Shown: positions 15,852 to 27,500 of the stretch, piece by piece | Position numbering within the stretch: position 1 is the first letter of the stretch | Layout: every line of letters begins with the position of its first letter | Assembly (NCBI RefSeq): GCF_047345485.1 | Contig: NZ_JBLFEN010000001.1 | Span: 732,527-796,526, forward strand | Direction of reading: 5' to 3' | Length of the DNA: 64,000 nucleotides | Source of the DNA: Jejuia sp047345485 | GTDB taxonomy: Bacteria > Bacteroidota > Bacteroidia > Flavobacteriales > Flavobacteriaceae | Made by a program: the position numbers and the translations under genes | Notes under the pieces: generated by a model | The model's database searches: none | Told to the model about the DNA's origin: nothing | The model's input: the letters and a program-made list of their open reading frames with translations, nothing else

Positions 15852-18800
15852 ATGAACAAAACTACCTACCTAAAAATTGTAATACTTTTAATTTTCAATT
15901 TATGTATTAGCAGTGCTTTCTCTCAAGTTGAAAAAAACACACCTAAGAGAATTGCTATTCCTAATCCTTCTGTACTTACTTTGCAAAGTATACAAAATGC
16001 AGGAATCGATCTGTCTTGTGGGCCAAAATATGTTAACAATAACCTACAAATGGAGCTTAGCTTCGCAGAATTACAACTTCTAAAAAATAATAACGTCAAT
16101 TATAATATACTTGTTGACGACTTAACAGCTTACTACAAAAATAAATTTGAAATTGAATTACCAATAGCAAAAGCTAATTTAAGACAAGAGCAAAGTATAA
16201 CTAGACAAAACAGAGCAAAACGGAGTGCTAACAAAACACTAAGTCTAAAAAATGCTCCTATTAACAATCCTACCCAACATGATGAGTGTAGCGAAATAGA
16301 TTGGACTGCTCCTGTAAATTTCAAATTAGGTAGTATGGGAGGTGCCTTTACATTAAGTGAAGCATATGCAGAACTTGATTTAATGCGTAGTATGTACCCC
16401 AACCTTATTTCTGTAAGAACCGATGCATCGACTTCTAATACAAAAACTCATGGAAACACTACAGGTGGAACAACCTGGGCAGGACAAGAAGTATTTTATG
16501 TTAGAATCTCAGACAATCCTGATATAGATGAGCCTAATGAACCCGAAACATTAATTACAGGTGCGATGCATGCCCGAGAAATTAGTAGTGTTATGAACAC
16601 TTTTTACTTCATGTGGTACATTCTTGAAAACTACAATACAGATCCGTTTATAAAAAACATTGTAGATAATCAACAGATTTATATTATGCCCATAAGTAAT
16701 CCTGATGGCTACAGATGGAATGAAGTTATCGCGCCTTCTGGTGGAGGCTTACAACGTAAAAATTTAAGACCAGGTGTTGCTGATAATGGAACTACAAACT
16801 CAAATAATAATGTTAGGGGTGTAGATTTAAATAGAAATTTTAATTATTATTGGGGTTGGGATGACGCTGGATCTTCTCCAGCAACTGGTAGTAATACTTA
16901 TAGAGGCCCTTCAGCAGGTTCTGAACCTGAAACACAAATCGTTCAAGAATTTATTACTGCGCATGATATAAAGGTGTCGGTAAATCATCATGGTGGCTTA
17001 AATTCTATTGTTACATCATCATATAATGGTGATGCTGGTGCAACAGATTCTGGAAGAGAAGATGAATATGCTAAAATTTGTCACGATTTAACCCAATATA
17101 ATCGTTATATTTTTGGTTCTGCACCAAATACACTTTACGAAGCTAACGGTGATATTAATGATTGGATGCTTGGTGGACCAGCAGTAAGCTCTGGCGGACA
17201 AACTAGTTCTGGTTCTGGTAAAGATGTTTTAGCGTTTGCTCCTGAAAATGGTGATGATTTTTGGCCATCTATTCCATTAATTACAGAAATAGCAAGACGT
17301 GCTGTTAGAATGAACTTTCTTTCTGTAATATACTCTGGGAAATATGCAAAATTACATGATTTTAATACTACTGATATTACTTCAGCTTCTGGAAATCTAA
17401 CTTTCGGAGTAGAATATCTAGGTAAAACCTATGACGATATTACGCTTACAGTGACTCCTGTTTCTGCAAACATTACATCAATGACCTCTCCTTCTGTACA
17501 AACAGGTTGGACTAAACTTGAACAAAGAGATTTAAATATTCCCTATGTTTTAGATGCGGGCATCCAACCTAATGATGAAATAGAATTTCAAGTCACACTA
17601 AGTAATGACGATTTTATTATTTATCGTGCTAATTATATCAAATATTATCAACCATCTATTTTGTTTCAAGATAATGACTCAGACACCTCAAATTGGACCA
17701 CCTCTGGAGGAACTTGGGGAACTACAACAGATGCTTATATCGGTAATACAGCGATAACAGATTCTCCATCAGGATCTTACTCAAACAACGAAAATAAAAC
17801 TATAACATTAAACTCAACTATAGATTTATCTTCTTCTTCTCAATCCGTAGTGCAATTTTATGCTAAATGGGATTTAGAAAGAAATTTTGATATGGTTCAA
17901 TTGGAAGCTAGTACTAATGGCGGTAGTAGTTGGACGGCACTATGTGGAAGATATAATAAACCCGCTGCAACAGTTTTAACTAATTTTCATATCTCGAAAA
18001 TAGACGACTCTAGAGCTATTTATGGGAACGGATCACCTAATGAATTAGCTGAACATCAATCTTCAAATGGTAGTATTGTATACGATGGTGATAGTATGGA
18101 CAAGTGGGTAATGGAAGAAATTCTGATAAATAATGAAGACAATAGTTTTCTATTTGGACAAAGTAATGTTCAATTCAGGTTCCGATTTAAAACGGATGAT
18201 ACTAATAGAGAAGATGATTTAACCACAACTTTTGATGGCTTTATTTTTGATGATTTTAAAATTACAAATTTCCCTATTCCTTGTGATGATACTCTGACTC
18301 CAACCAATCTAACTGTTGATACATCAACAACAGCTTTGTCTGGAATATTGAGTTGGGATGTTGTACCATCAGCAACCTATGATGTAAGATATCGAGAAAT
18401 AGGAGCACCATCTTGGACAACAATTACAGATATTTCAACTAATAATTATACAATAAGTGGTTTAACAAATGGGACAGATTATGAAGCTCAAATAGCAACA
18501 CGATGTACTACTTCTACTTCTAGCTTTTCCGCATCAGTTAACTTTACAGGCACTTCATGTACAGGGACGCTTGTTGATTCTTTTCCTTATACTGAAAATT
18601 TTGAAACTGGAGAAGGGCTATGGGTACAACCTACTGATGATGATATAAATTGGACTAGAGATAGCGGAGGAACAGCTTCAAATAATACTGGACCAAGTTC
18701 CGGTGATGGAGATACTTTTTATATGTATACCGAAGCTTCAGGTAATGGTGCTGGTTTTCCTAGTATGGAAGCCAACTTTGATAGTCCTTGTTTCGATTTC

Positions 18801-21800
18801 TCAGGAAAAGATAATATTCTGCTTTCATATAGCTATCACATGTATGGACAATTTATTGGTTCTTTAAGATTACAAATCAGTACAGATAACGGTACTTCAT
18901 ATACTAATTTAGATGAGTATAACTCTAATTTAGGTGACGTTTGGAATCAAAACACCGTTGATTTAAGTGCATATAAAGATCAAACTATAAAACTTAGGTT
19001 TAATGCTATTACAGGCTCAGATCCAACTAATGGCTGGTCAAGTGATATTGCCATAGACAATATTAACTTAACAGCAGATGACGCTACAAGCACTACATGG
19101 TACGCAGATAGTGATTCTGATAATTTTGGAGATCCTAATGTAAGTCAAGTTTCTGTTACTCAACCTGCAGGTTATGTTGTAGACAATACAGATTGTAATG
19201 ACAATGACGATACCATCAACCCTGATACCATCTGGTATGTTGGTGTGGATAACGATAATGATACCTTCTTCGGAAGTACGACATCAGTAACACAGTGTAC
19301 ATCTCCTGGTGCAGGGTATTCTACAACAGAACCTGCTACTCCTGATTGTAACGACAACGACGATACCATCAACCCTAACACGATTTGGTATGTTGGTGTG
19401 GATAATGATAATGATACCTTCTTCGGAAGTACAACATCTGTAACACAATGTACATCACCTGGTTCGGGCTATTCAACAACAGAACAAACGGTAGATGATT
19501 GTAACGATAACGATGATACCATCAACCCTGATACCATCTGGTATGTTGGTGTAGATAATGATAATGATACTTTCTTCGGAAGTACAACATCAGTAACACA
19601 ATGTACATCACCTGGTGCAGGCTATTCTACAACAGAACAAACTGTAGATGATTGTAACGATAACGACGATACCATCAATCCTGATACCATCTGGTATGTT
19701 GGTGTGGATAACGATAATGATACCTTCTTTGGAAGTACAACATCAGTAACACAATGTACATCACCTGGTGCGGGATATTCAACAACAGAACAAACTGTAG
19801 ATGATTGTAACGATAACGATGATACCATCAACCCTGATACCATCTGGTATGTTGGTGTAGATAATGATAATGATACCTTCTTCGGAAGTACAACGTCTGT
19901 AACACAATGTACATCACCTGGTTCGGGGTATTCTACGACAGAACAAACTGTAGATGATTGTAACGATAACGACGATACCATCAACCCAAATACCATCTGG
20001 TATGTTGGTGTGGATAATGATAATGATACCTTCTTCGGAAGCACAACATCTGTAACGCAGTGTACATCACCTGGTGTGGGGTATTCTACAACAGAACAAA
20101 CTGTAGATGATTGTAACGATAACGACGATACCATCAACCCAAATACCATCTGGTATGTGGGTGTGGATAACGATAATGATACCTTCTTCGGAAGTACAAC
20201 ATCAGTAACACAATGTACATCGCCTGGTGCAAGCTATTCTACAACAGAACAAACTGTAGATGATTGTAACGATAACGACGATACCATCAACCCAAATACC
20301 ATCTGGTATGTGGGTGTGGATAACGATAATGATACCTTCTTTGGAAGTACAACATCAGTAACACAATGTACATCACCTGGTGCAGGCTATTCTACCACAG
20401 AACAAACTGTAGATGATTGTAACGATAACGACGATACCATCAACCCAAATACCATCTGGTATGTGGGTGTGGATAATGATAATGATACCTTCTTCGGAAG
20501 TACAACATCAGTAACACAATGTACATCGCCTGGTGCGGAATATTCTACCACAGAACAAACGGTAGATGATTGTAACGATAACGATGATACCATCAATCCA
20601 AATACCATCTGGTATGTTGGTGTGGATAACGATAATGATACCTTCTTCGGAAGCACAACATCTGTAACGCAGTGTACATCACCTGGTGTGGGGTATTCTA
20701 CAACAGAACCTGCAACTCCTGATTGTAACGATAACGATGATACCATCAACCCTAATACCATCTGGTATGTTGGTGTGGATAATGATAATGATACCTTCTT
20801 CGGAAGTACAACATCAGTAACGCAGTGTACATCACCTGGTGCGGAGTATTCTACAACAGAACCTGCAACTCCTGATTGTAACGATAACGACGATACCATC
20901 AACCCAAATACCATCTGGTATGTTGGTGTGGATAATGATAATGATACCTTCTTCGGAAGTACAACATCAGTAACACAGTGTACATCACCTGGTGCAGGCT
21001 ATTCTACCACGGAACAAACGGTAGATGATTGTAACGATAACGACGATACCATCAACCCAAATACCATCTGGTATGTGGGTGTGGATAACGATAATGATAC
21101 CTTCTTCGGAAGTACAACATCTGTAACACAATGTACATCACCTGGTTCGGGGTATTCTACGACAGAACAAACTGTAGATGATTGTAACGATAACGACGAT
21201 ACCATCAACCCAAATACCATCTGGTATGTTGGTGTGGATAATGATAATGATACCTTCTTCGGAAGCACAACATCTGTAACGCAGTGTACATCACCTGGTG
21301 TGGGGTATTCTACAACAGAACAAACTGTAGATGATTGTAACGATAACGATGATACCATCAACCCTGATACCATCTGGTATGTTGGTGTAGATAATGATAA
21401 TGATACCTTCTTCGGAAGTACAACGTCTGTAACACAATGTACATCACCTGGTTCGGGGTATTCTACGACAGAACAAACTGTAGATGATTGTAACGATAAC
21501 GACGATACCATCAACCCAAATACCATCTGGTATGTTGGTGTGGATACTGATAATGATACCTTCTTCGGAAGTACAACATCAGTAACACAGTGTACATCAC
21601 CTGGTGCAGGTTATTCTACAACAGAACAAACGGTAGATGATTGTAACGATAATGATGATACCATCAACCCAAATACCATCTGGTATGTTGGTGTGGATAA
21701 CGATAATGACACCTTCTTCGGAAGTACAACATCTGTAACACAGTGTACATCACCTGGTGCGGGTTATTCTACCACGGAACAAACGGTAGATGATTGTAAC

Positions 21801-24308
21801 GATAACGATGATACCATCAATCCAAATACCATCTGGTATGTTGGTGTGGATAACGATAATGACACCTTCTTCGGAAGTACAACATCAGTAACACAATGTA
21901 CATCACCTGGTGCGGGATATTCAACAACAGAACAAACGGTAGATGATTGTAACGATAACGATGATACCATCAACCCTGATACCATCTGGTATGTTGGTGT
22001 AGATAATGATAATGATACCTTCTTCGGAAGTACAACGTCTGTAACACAATGTACATCACCTGGTTCGGGGTATTCTACGACAGAACAAACTGTAGATGAT
22101 TGTAACGATAACGACGATACCATCAACCCAAATACCATCTGGTATGTGGGTGTGGATAATGATAATGATACCTTCTTCGGAAGTACAACATCAGTAACAC
22201 AATGTACATCGCCTGGTGCAAGCTATTCTACAACAGAACAAACTGTAGATGATTGTAACGATAACGATGATACCATCAACCCTGATACCATCTGGTATGT
22301 GGGTGTGGATAATGATAATGATACTTTCTTCGGAAGTACAACATCAGTAACACAATGTACATCACCTGGTGCGGGATATTCTACAACAGAACCTGCAACT
22401 CCTGATTGTAACGATAACGATGATACCATCAACCCTGATACCATCTGGTATGTGGGTGTGGATAATGATAATGATACTTTCTTCGGAAGTACAACATCAG
22501 TAACACAATGTACATCACCTGGTGCAGGCTATTCTACAACAGAACAAACTGTAGATGATTGTAACGATAACGACGATACCATCAATCCTGATACCATCTG
22601 GTATGTTGGTGTGGATAACGATAATGATACCTTCTTTGGAAGTACAACATCAGTAATACAATGTACATCACCTGGTGCAGGCTATTCTACGACAGAACCT
22701 GCAACTCCTGATTGTAACGACAACGACGATACCATCAACCCAAATACCATCTGGTATGTTGGTGTAGATAACGATAATGACACCTTCTTCGGAAGTACAA
22801 CATCAGTAACACAGTGTACATCACCTGGTGCAGGCTATTCTACAACAGAACAAACGGTAGATGATTGTAACGACAACGATGATACCATCAACCCTAACAC
22901 GATTTGGTATGTTGGTGTGGATAACGATAATGATACCTTCTTTGGAAGTACAACATCAGTAACACAATGTACATCACCTGGTGCAGGGTATTCTACAACA
23001 GAACCTGCTACTCCTGATTGTAACGACAACGACGATACCATCAACCCTAACACGATTTGGTATGTTGGTGTGGATAACGATAATGATACCTTCTTCGGAA
23101 GTACGACATCTGTAACACAATGTACATCGCCTGGTGCAGGATATTCTACCATAGAACCTGCAACTCCTGATTGTAATGATAACGATGATACCATCAACCC
23201 AAATACCATCTGGTACGTTGGTGTGGATACTGATAATGATACCTTCTTCGGAAGTACAACGTCAGTAACACAGTGTACATCTCCTGGTGCGGAATATTCT
23301 ACCACGGAACAAACTGTAGATGATTGTAACGACAACGATGATACCATCAACCCTGATACCATCTGGTATGTTGGTGTAGATAACGATAATGATACCTTCT
23401 TCGGAAGTACAACATCAGTAACACAGTGTACATCTCCTGGTGCAGGGTATTCTACAACAGAACAAACGGTAGATGATTGTAATGACAATGACGATACCAT
23501 CAACCCAAATACCATCTGGTATGTTGGTGTAGATAACGATAATGATACCTTCTTTGGAAGTACAACATCAGTAACACAGTGTACATCTCCTGGTGCAGGG
23601 TATTCTACCACGGAACAAACGGTAGATGATTGTAATGACAATGACGATACCATCAACCCAAATACCATCTGGTATGTTGGTGTAGATAACGATAATGATA
23701 CCTTCTTCGGAAGTACAACATCAGTAACACAGTGTACATCACCTGGTGCAGGCTATTCTACAACAGAACAAACGGTAGATGATTGTAACGACAATGACGA
23801 TACCATCAACCCAAATACCATCTGGTATGTTGGTGTGGATAACGATAATGATACCTTCTTCGGAAGTACAACATCAGTAACACAATGTACATCACCTGGT
23901 GCAAGGTATTCTACAACAGAACAAACGGTGGATGATTGTAATGACAATGACGATACAATATATCCTGGTGCTCCTGAAATCACAAATGATGGTATTGATC
24001 AAGACTGTAATGGTACTGACCAAACTACATTGGACAGAGATAAATTAGAGTTCAAAAATATATCTGTAACACCTAATCCATTCGGTAGTAATATCAATAT
24101 CAATTTACCATTAAGTTATAATAATGTTGAGTTTAGCATCCAAATATTCGACATGAATGGTAGATTAGTGATTGACAGAAAATATTCAAGTATTAATAAA
24201 AGAATACGAGTGAATGGCCTTGATAAACTAGACCAAGCACCTTATATAATTAAAATTATTAATGCAGAAACTGGGTTTTCAACGTTAAAACAATTAGTAA
24301 AATTTTAA
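15852..24308 (+). CDS. Giant T9SS-secreted M14 zinc carboxypeptidase with 31 MopE-like repeats
   Basis: From ATG 15852 it encodes 2818 residues; a longer TTG start at 15783 is rejected because the signal peptide (MNKTTYLKIVILLIFN..., cleavage after FSQ) begins at the ATG. The M14 domain has zinc ligands H240 and E243 (GAMHAREISS), the third His in VNHHGG (379/380) and the catalytic Glu465 in APENGDDFWPS. Next come beta-sandwich regions, a fibronectin III-like domain (LTPTNLTVDT...) and a MAM-like domain (FPYTENFETGEGLW, with DIAIDNINL at its end). A first divergent unit, WYADSDSDNFGD, precedes 31 repeats of 51 residues. After a last MopE-type motif (DCNDNDDTIYPGAPE, DGIDQDCNGTD) comes a type A T9SS sorting domain (ISVTPNPFGSNI ... 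LVKF). It is thus an exported, probably surface or released, carboxypeptidase on a long acidic, probably Ca2+-binding stalk. Confidence 0.9.
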   Translation: MNKTTYLKIVILLIFNLCISSAFSQVEKNTPKRIAIPNPSVLTLQSIQNAGIDLSCGPKYVNNNLQMELSFAELQLLKNNNVNYNILVDDLTAYYKNKFEIELPIAKANLRQEQSITRQNRAKRSANKTLSLKNAPINNPTQHDECSEIDWTAPVNFKLGSMGGAFTLSEAYAELDLMRSMYPNLISVRTDASTSNTKTHGNTTGGTTWAGQEVFYVRISDNPDIDEPNEPETLITGAMHAREISSVMNTFYFMWYILENYNTDPFIKNIVDNQQIYIMPISNPDGYRWNEVIAPSGGGLQRKNLRPGVADNGTTNSNNNVRGVDLNRNFNYYWGWDDAGSSPATGSNTYRGPSAGSEPETQIVQEFITAHDIKVSVNHHGGLNSIVTSSYNGDAGATDSGREDEYAKICHDLTQYNRYIFGSAPNTLYEANGDINDWMLGGPAVSSGGQTSSGSGKDVLAFAPENGDDFWPSIPLITEIARRAVRMNFLSVIYSGKYAKLHDFNTTDITSASGNLTFGVEYLGKTYDDITLTVTPVSANITSMTSPSVQTGWTKLEQRDLNIPYVLDAGIQPNDEIEFQVTLSNDDFIIYRANYIKYYQPSILFQDNDSDTSNWTTSGGTWGTTTDAYIGNTAITDSPSGSYSNNENKTITLNSTIDLSSSSQSVVQFYAKWDLERNFDMVQLEASTNGGSSWTALCGRYNKPAATVLTNFHISKIDDSRAIYGNGSPNELAEHQSSNGSIVYDGDSMDKWVMEEILINNEDNSFLFGQSNVQFRFRFKTDDTNREDDLTTTFDGFIFDDFKITNFPIPCDDTLTPTNLTVDTSTTALSGILSWDVVPSATYDVRYREIGAPSWTTITDISTNNYTISGLTNGTDYEAQIATRCTTSTSSFSASVNFTGTSCTGTLVDSFPYTENFETGEGLWVQPTDDDINWTRDSGGTASNNTGPSSGDGDTFYMYTEASGNGAGFPSMEANFDSPCFDFSGKDNILLSYSYHMYGQFIGSLRLQISTDNGTSYTNLDEYNSNLGDVWNQNTVDLSAYKDQTIKLRFNAITGSDPTNGWSSDIAIDNINLTADDATSTTWYADSDSDNFGDPNVSQVSVTQPAGYVVDNTDCNDNDDTINPDTIWYVGVDNDNDTFFGSTTSVTQCTSPGAGYSTTEPATPDCNDNDDTINPNTIWYVGVDNDNDTFFGSTTSVTQCTSPGSGYSTTEQTVDDCNDNDDTINPDTIWYVGVDNDNDTFFGSTTSVTQCTSPGAGYSTTEQTVDDCNDNDDTINPDTIWYVGVDNDNDTFFGSTTSVTQCTSPGAGYSTTEQTVDDCNDNDDTINPDTIWYVGVDNDNDTFFGSTTSVTQCTSPGSGYSTTEQTVDDCNDNDDTINPNTIWYVGVDNDNDTFFGSTTSVTQCTSPGVGYSTTEQTVDDCNDNDDTINPNTIWYVGVDNDNDTFFGSTTSVTQCTSPGASYSTTEQTVDDCNDNDDTINPNTIWYVGVDNDNDTFFGSTTSVTQCTSPGAGYSTTEQTVDDCNDNDDTINPNTIWYVGVDNDNDTFFGSTTSVTQCTSPGAEYSTTEQTVDDCNDNDDTINPNTIWYVGVDNDNDTFFGSTTSVTQCTSPGVGYSTTEPATPDCNDNDDTINPNTIWYVGVDNDNDTFFGSTTSVTQCTSPGAEYSTTEPATPDCNDNDDTINPNTIWYVGVDNDNDTFFGSTTSVTQCTSPGAGYSTTEQTVDDCNDNDDTINPNTIWYVGVDNDNDTFFGSTTSVTQCTSPGSGYSTTEQTVDDCNDNDDTINPNTIWYVGVDNDNDTFFGSTTSVTQCTSPGVGYSTTEQTVDDCNDNDDTINPDTIWYVGVDNDNDTFFGSTTSVTQCTSPGSGYSTTEQTVDDCNDNDDTINPNTIWYVGVDTDNDTFFGSTTSVTQCTSPGAGYSTTEQTVDDCNDNDDTINPNTIWYVGVDNDNDTFFGSTTSVTQCTSPGAGYSTTEQTVDDCNDNDDTINPNTIWYVGVDNDNDTFFGSTTSVTQCTSPGAGYSTTEQTVDDCNDNDDTINPDTIWYVGVDNDNDTFFGSTTSVTQCTSPGSGYSTTEQTVDDCNDNDDTINPNTIWYVGVDNDNDTFFGSTTSVTQCTSPGASYSTTEQTVDDCNDNDDTINPDTIWYVGVDNDNDTFFGSTTSVTQCTSPGAGYSTTEPATPDCNDNDDTINPDTIWYVGVDNDNDTFFGSTTSVTQCTSPGAGYSTTEQTVDDCNDNDDTINPDTIWYVGVDNDNDTFFGSTTSVIQCTSPGAGYSTTEPATPDCNDNDDTINPNTIWYVGVDNDNDTFFGSTTSVTQCTSPGAGYSTTEQTVDDCNDNDDTINPNTIWYVGVDNDNDTFFGSTTSVTQCTSPGAGYSTTEPATPDCNDNDDTINPNTIWYVGVDNDNDTFFGSTTSVTQCTSPGAGYSTIEPATPDCNDNDDTINPNTIWYVGVDTDNDTFFGSTTSVTQCTSPGAEYSTTEQTVDDCNDNDDTINPDTIWYVGVDNDNDTFFGSTTSVTQCTSPGAGYSTTEQTVDDCNDNDDTINPNTIWYVGVDNDNDTFFGSTTSVTQCTSPGAGYSTTEQTVDDCNDNDDTINPNTIWYVGVDNDNDTFFGSTTSVTQCTSPGAGYSTTEQTVDDCNDNDDTINPNTIWYVGVDNDNDTFFGSTTSVTQCTSPGARYSTTEQTVDDCNDNDDTIYPGAPEITNDGIDQDCNGTDQTTLDRDKLEFKNISVTPNPFGSNININLPLSYNNVEFSIQIFDMNGRLVIDRKYSSINKRIRVNGLDKLDQAPYIIKIINAETGFSTLKQLVKF
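19191..23933 (+). repeat. 31 tandem copies of a 153-bp coding repeat
   Basis: From the first DCN codon (19191) to the last DCN codon (23934) the distance is 4743 bp, exactly 31 x 153, so no unit has an indel. Each unit runs DCNDNDDTINP, then (N/D)TIWYVGVDNDNDTFFG, then STTSVTQCTSPG, a two-residue variable site (AG, SG, VG, AS, AE or AR), then YSTTE plus QTVD or PATP. Asp/Asn-rich segments (DCNDNDD, VDNDND) look like Ca2+ sites of the MopE/thrombospondin-3 kind. Each unit has two cysteines. Most differences between units are synonymous third-position changes, pointing to recent expansion. Confidence 0.97.
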
Positions 24309-24320
24309 TTAAAATAATTT

Positions 24321-24360
24321 AAAAACAGGTTGGATTATTAATAATCCAACCTGTTTTTTT
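24321..24360 (+). terminator. Strong terminator after the repeat carboxypeptidase gene
   Basis: An 18-bp perfect inverted repeat (24321-24338 with 24341-24358, core CAGGTTGGATTAT) ends in a T run. It lies 12 bp after the stop codon. Confidence 0.92.
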
Positions 24361-24453
24361 TAATATCAGAAAAATATATTTTCATAATTATAGTATTACA
24401 AATAACTCATTGTAAGTCTTTTAATATTAAAAAATGTATTTCATCGATTATTT

Positions 24454-24484
24454 TTGTATTTCATAGAGTTATACTGTACATTTG
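24454..24484 (+). promoter_or_regulatory. Promoter of the second T9SS giant gene
   Basis: TTG (24454-24456) and TACATTTG (24477-24484) are separated by 20 bp, an excellent match to the Bacteroidota TTG/TAnnTTTG promoter. The start codon is 40 bp downstream of the -7 box. Confidence 0.72.
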
Positions 24485-24524
24485 AGGCTTAAAGAATTAG
24501 TCCCCAACTAAAATTTAACCTCTT

Positions 24525-27500
24525 ATGAAAAAAATTACTTTTCTACTAAGGTTTTTTATGCTTTTAAGTAGCATATTACTTTCCTCAAAACTATCTTCGC
24601 AATGCGGCGTCACAATTACAACTTTTCCTTATACGGAAGATTTTGAAGCTGGTATTGGTCAGTGGTCGCAAGCTGCTGCTGATGACGGTAACTGGACAAG
24701 AGATAACGGAGGTACTCCATCCAATAACACCGGCCCCACTACAATAGGAGTTGGTACTACAAACTATATGTATGTTGAGGCATCTACATCTGGTGTAGGT
24801 TTTCCAAATAATTTTACTAATTTCGATAGTCCCTGCTTCGATTTATCAAGCGCTTCTGGCGCTACATTAACTTTTGATTATCATATGTTCGGAGGAGATA
24901 TGGGCACTCTTAATGTACAAGTGAGTACCGATAATGGAGCAACATTTCCAACCACTATATGGACACGGACAGGAAATCAACAAGCAAGTCAAAACTCTGG
25001 TTACATTAATGCTAATGTAGATTTATCAAGTTACGCAGGATCGACTGTAGCATTAAGATTTAATGGAAATACTGGTAGCACTGGTATCGGTTGGGGAAGT
25101 GATATGGCAATTGATAATATTAACCTTAGTGTTAGCTCTAGTACAGAACCTGAAATGAATATAACAGGTAATAGCGCATCTATTGTTAATGGAGACATAA
25201 CACCAAATATAAGTGATGATACAAATTTTGGTGATGTGGATATCTCGATTGGAACAAATGCTAATATATTTACCATTGAAAATACAGGTTTTGTTCCACT
25301 TGATTTAACAGGAGCGCCAATTATTAACATTACTGGAACACATGCAGCAGATTTTACAGTTACAGCAAACGCAACAACTCCAATAGCTGCTGGTAATTCT
25401 ACAACATTTACAATTACTTTTAATCCTAGTGCTACTGGCTTAAGAACTGCAACGGTATCAATAGCTAATAATGATGCAGATGAAAACCCATACACTTTTA
25501 ATATTCAAGGTAATGGAATTGATTCTTGTGGATCTGTAGTGAGCAGTTTCCCATATACTGAAGGTTTTGAATCTGGAACTGTTGGTGCGTGGACTCAAGA
25601 TACTACAGATGATTTTGATTGGATAGTAAATACTGGCGGTACTGGTTCTACAGGAACAGGCCCAAATATAGCTAGTGAAGGCACACAATATATTTACACT
25701 GAAGCAACATCTAACTTTAATAATACTAGTAATTTAGAAAGCCCTTGTTTTAATCTTACTGGACTATCAAACCCTGAATTTAATTTCAGTTACCATATGT
25801 TTGGTATAGACATGGGAACTTTAAATATAGACGTAAGTACAGATGGTGGTATAACATATACAACGAATCTTTTTACAATAAGTGGGCAACAACAAACTAC
25901 AAACGGAGATGCTTGGATTCCAGTATCATTAAATTTAGCAACTTATGTTGGACAAACCATTAAATTAAGACTTCAAGGAATTACAGGCTCTAATTTTAGA
26001 AGTGATATGGCAATAGATGATATTTCACTTACTGACGATAGCTCCATTTTACCTGAAATAAACATAACAGGTAATAGTACAACTATTATTAATGGTGATA
26101 CTACACCAGATATAACAGATGATACTGATTTTGGCAATGTAAACGTAACTGCTGGTTCAAACTCAAATACATTTACTATTGAAAACATAAGTGCAGTACC
26201 ACTTAACTTAACTGGGGCACCTATTGTTGATATTACTGGGACTCATGCCGCAGATTTTACAGTTACAGCAAACGCAATAACTCCAGTCGCTGCAAATAAT
26301 ACAACAACATTTACTATAACTTTTGACCCTAGTGCTACTGGTGTAAGAACAGCTACTGTATCAATAGCCAATGATGATGCCGACGAAAACCCATACACTT
26401 TTAATATTGAAGGTACTGGTACAACAACAATTCAAGAAATTAATATTCAAGGTAACGGCACAGATATTGTCAATGGTGATACCACTCCTTCTTCTACTGA
26501 TGATACTGATTTCGGTAGTATTTTAGCAACAAGTGGTAATATAATACGTACTTTTACGATACAAAACTTAGGTACTGTAACTAATTTAAATTTAACAGGA
26601 GCATCTCCTTTTGTTAGTATAAGCGGAACACACTCCGGGGATTTTTCGATAACAGCAATCCCAACATCTACTATTACTGCTAATAGCAGTACTTCTTTTG
26701 AAATAACTTTTGATCCAAGTGCTCTTGGTTTAAGAACTGCTACTGTTAGCGTAGCGAGTAATGATGTAGACGAAAATCCATATACATTCAATATTCAAGG
26801 TGTTGGAATAAGTGGTCCACCAACATACACTATTTATTATGAAAATTTTGATAATAACGATGGAGGGTGGACAATGAGTAATGCTGGTTCTGGCTCTACG
26901 TGGTCTTATGGTACAAATACTACTGATATTTGTGAAGCTAATTACTGGTATACTGATAATTACAATAATTATTTAACTAATACTGATACTTATATTACAA
27001 GTCCTATAATAGACTTAACTGGTTTCTTCAATTTAAAATTTAGTATAGATGTACGTTATAATACAGATATTAATGATGGTGCATTAATAGAATACTCAAC
27101 TAATGGATCTACTTGGACAACATTAGGGGCAATGGGAGATGGTACACAATGGTACAATTCAGCAAGTGTAAATGCATTAGGTGCTGTAAATGGCTGGAGT
27201 GGAAACAACAGTTCAGAATCATTCACACCGATACGAAATTTGTCAGAACAAGCTAGTATTAATTTACCTTCCTCTCTTGATAATGTTGCCACAGTGCAAT
27301 TTAGAATACGTTTTGCATCTCAAACTGCAAATGGTGATGGATTTAATTTTGATAATGTATTTATTCAAGGAGACCCATATACCCCATTAGCAGACCCAAC
27401 ATTTGCTCCAGGTGGTGTAACTAATAATTTAAAATTATGGTTAAAAGCCGATACTGCAATTGGCGTTGTGGCTAATGGTGCAGATATTGCAACATGGACA

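Noticed and set aside
19622..23668. Long minus-strand open frames (up to 277 codons) across the repeat array
   Set aside because: They are antisense shadows: the 153-bp period is a multiple of three, so any stop-free antisense frame in one unit is open in all. Codon content and products are meaningless.
19191..23933. CRISPR-like array
   Set aside because: The repeats are 153 bp, contiguous, coding and in frame, with no unique spacers.
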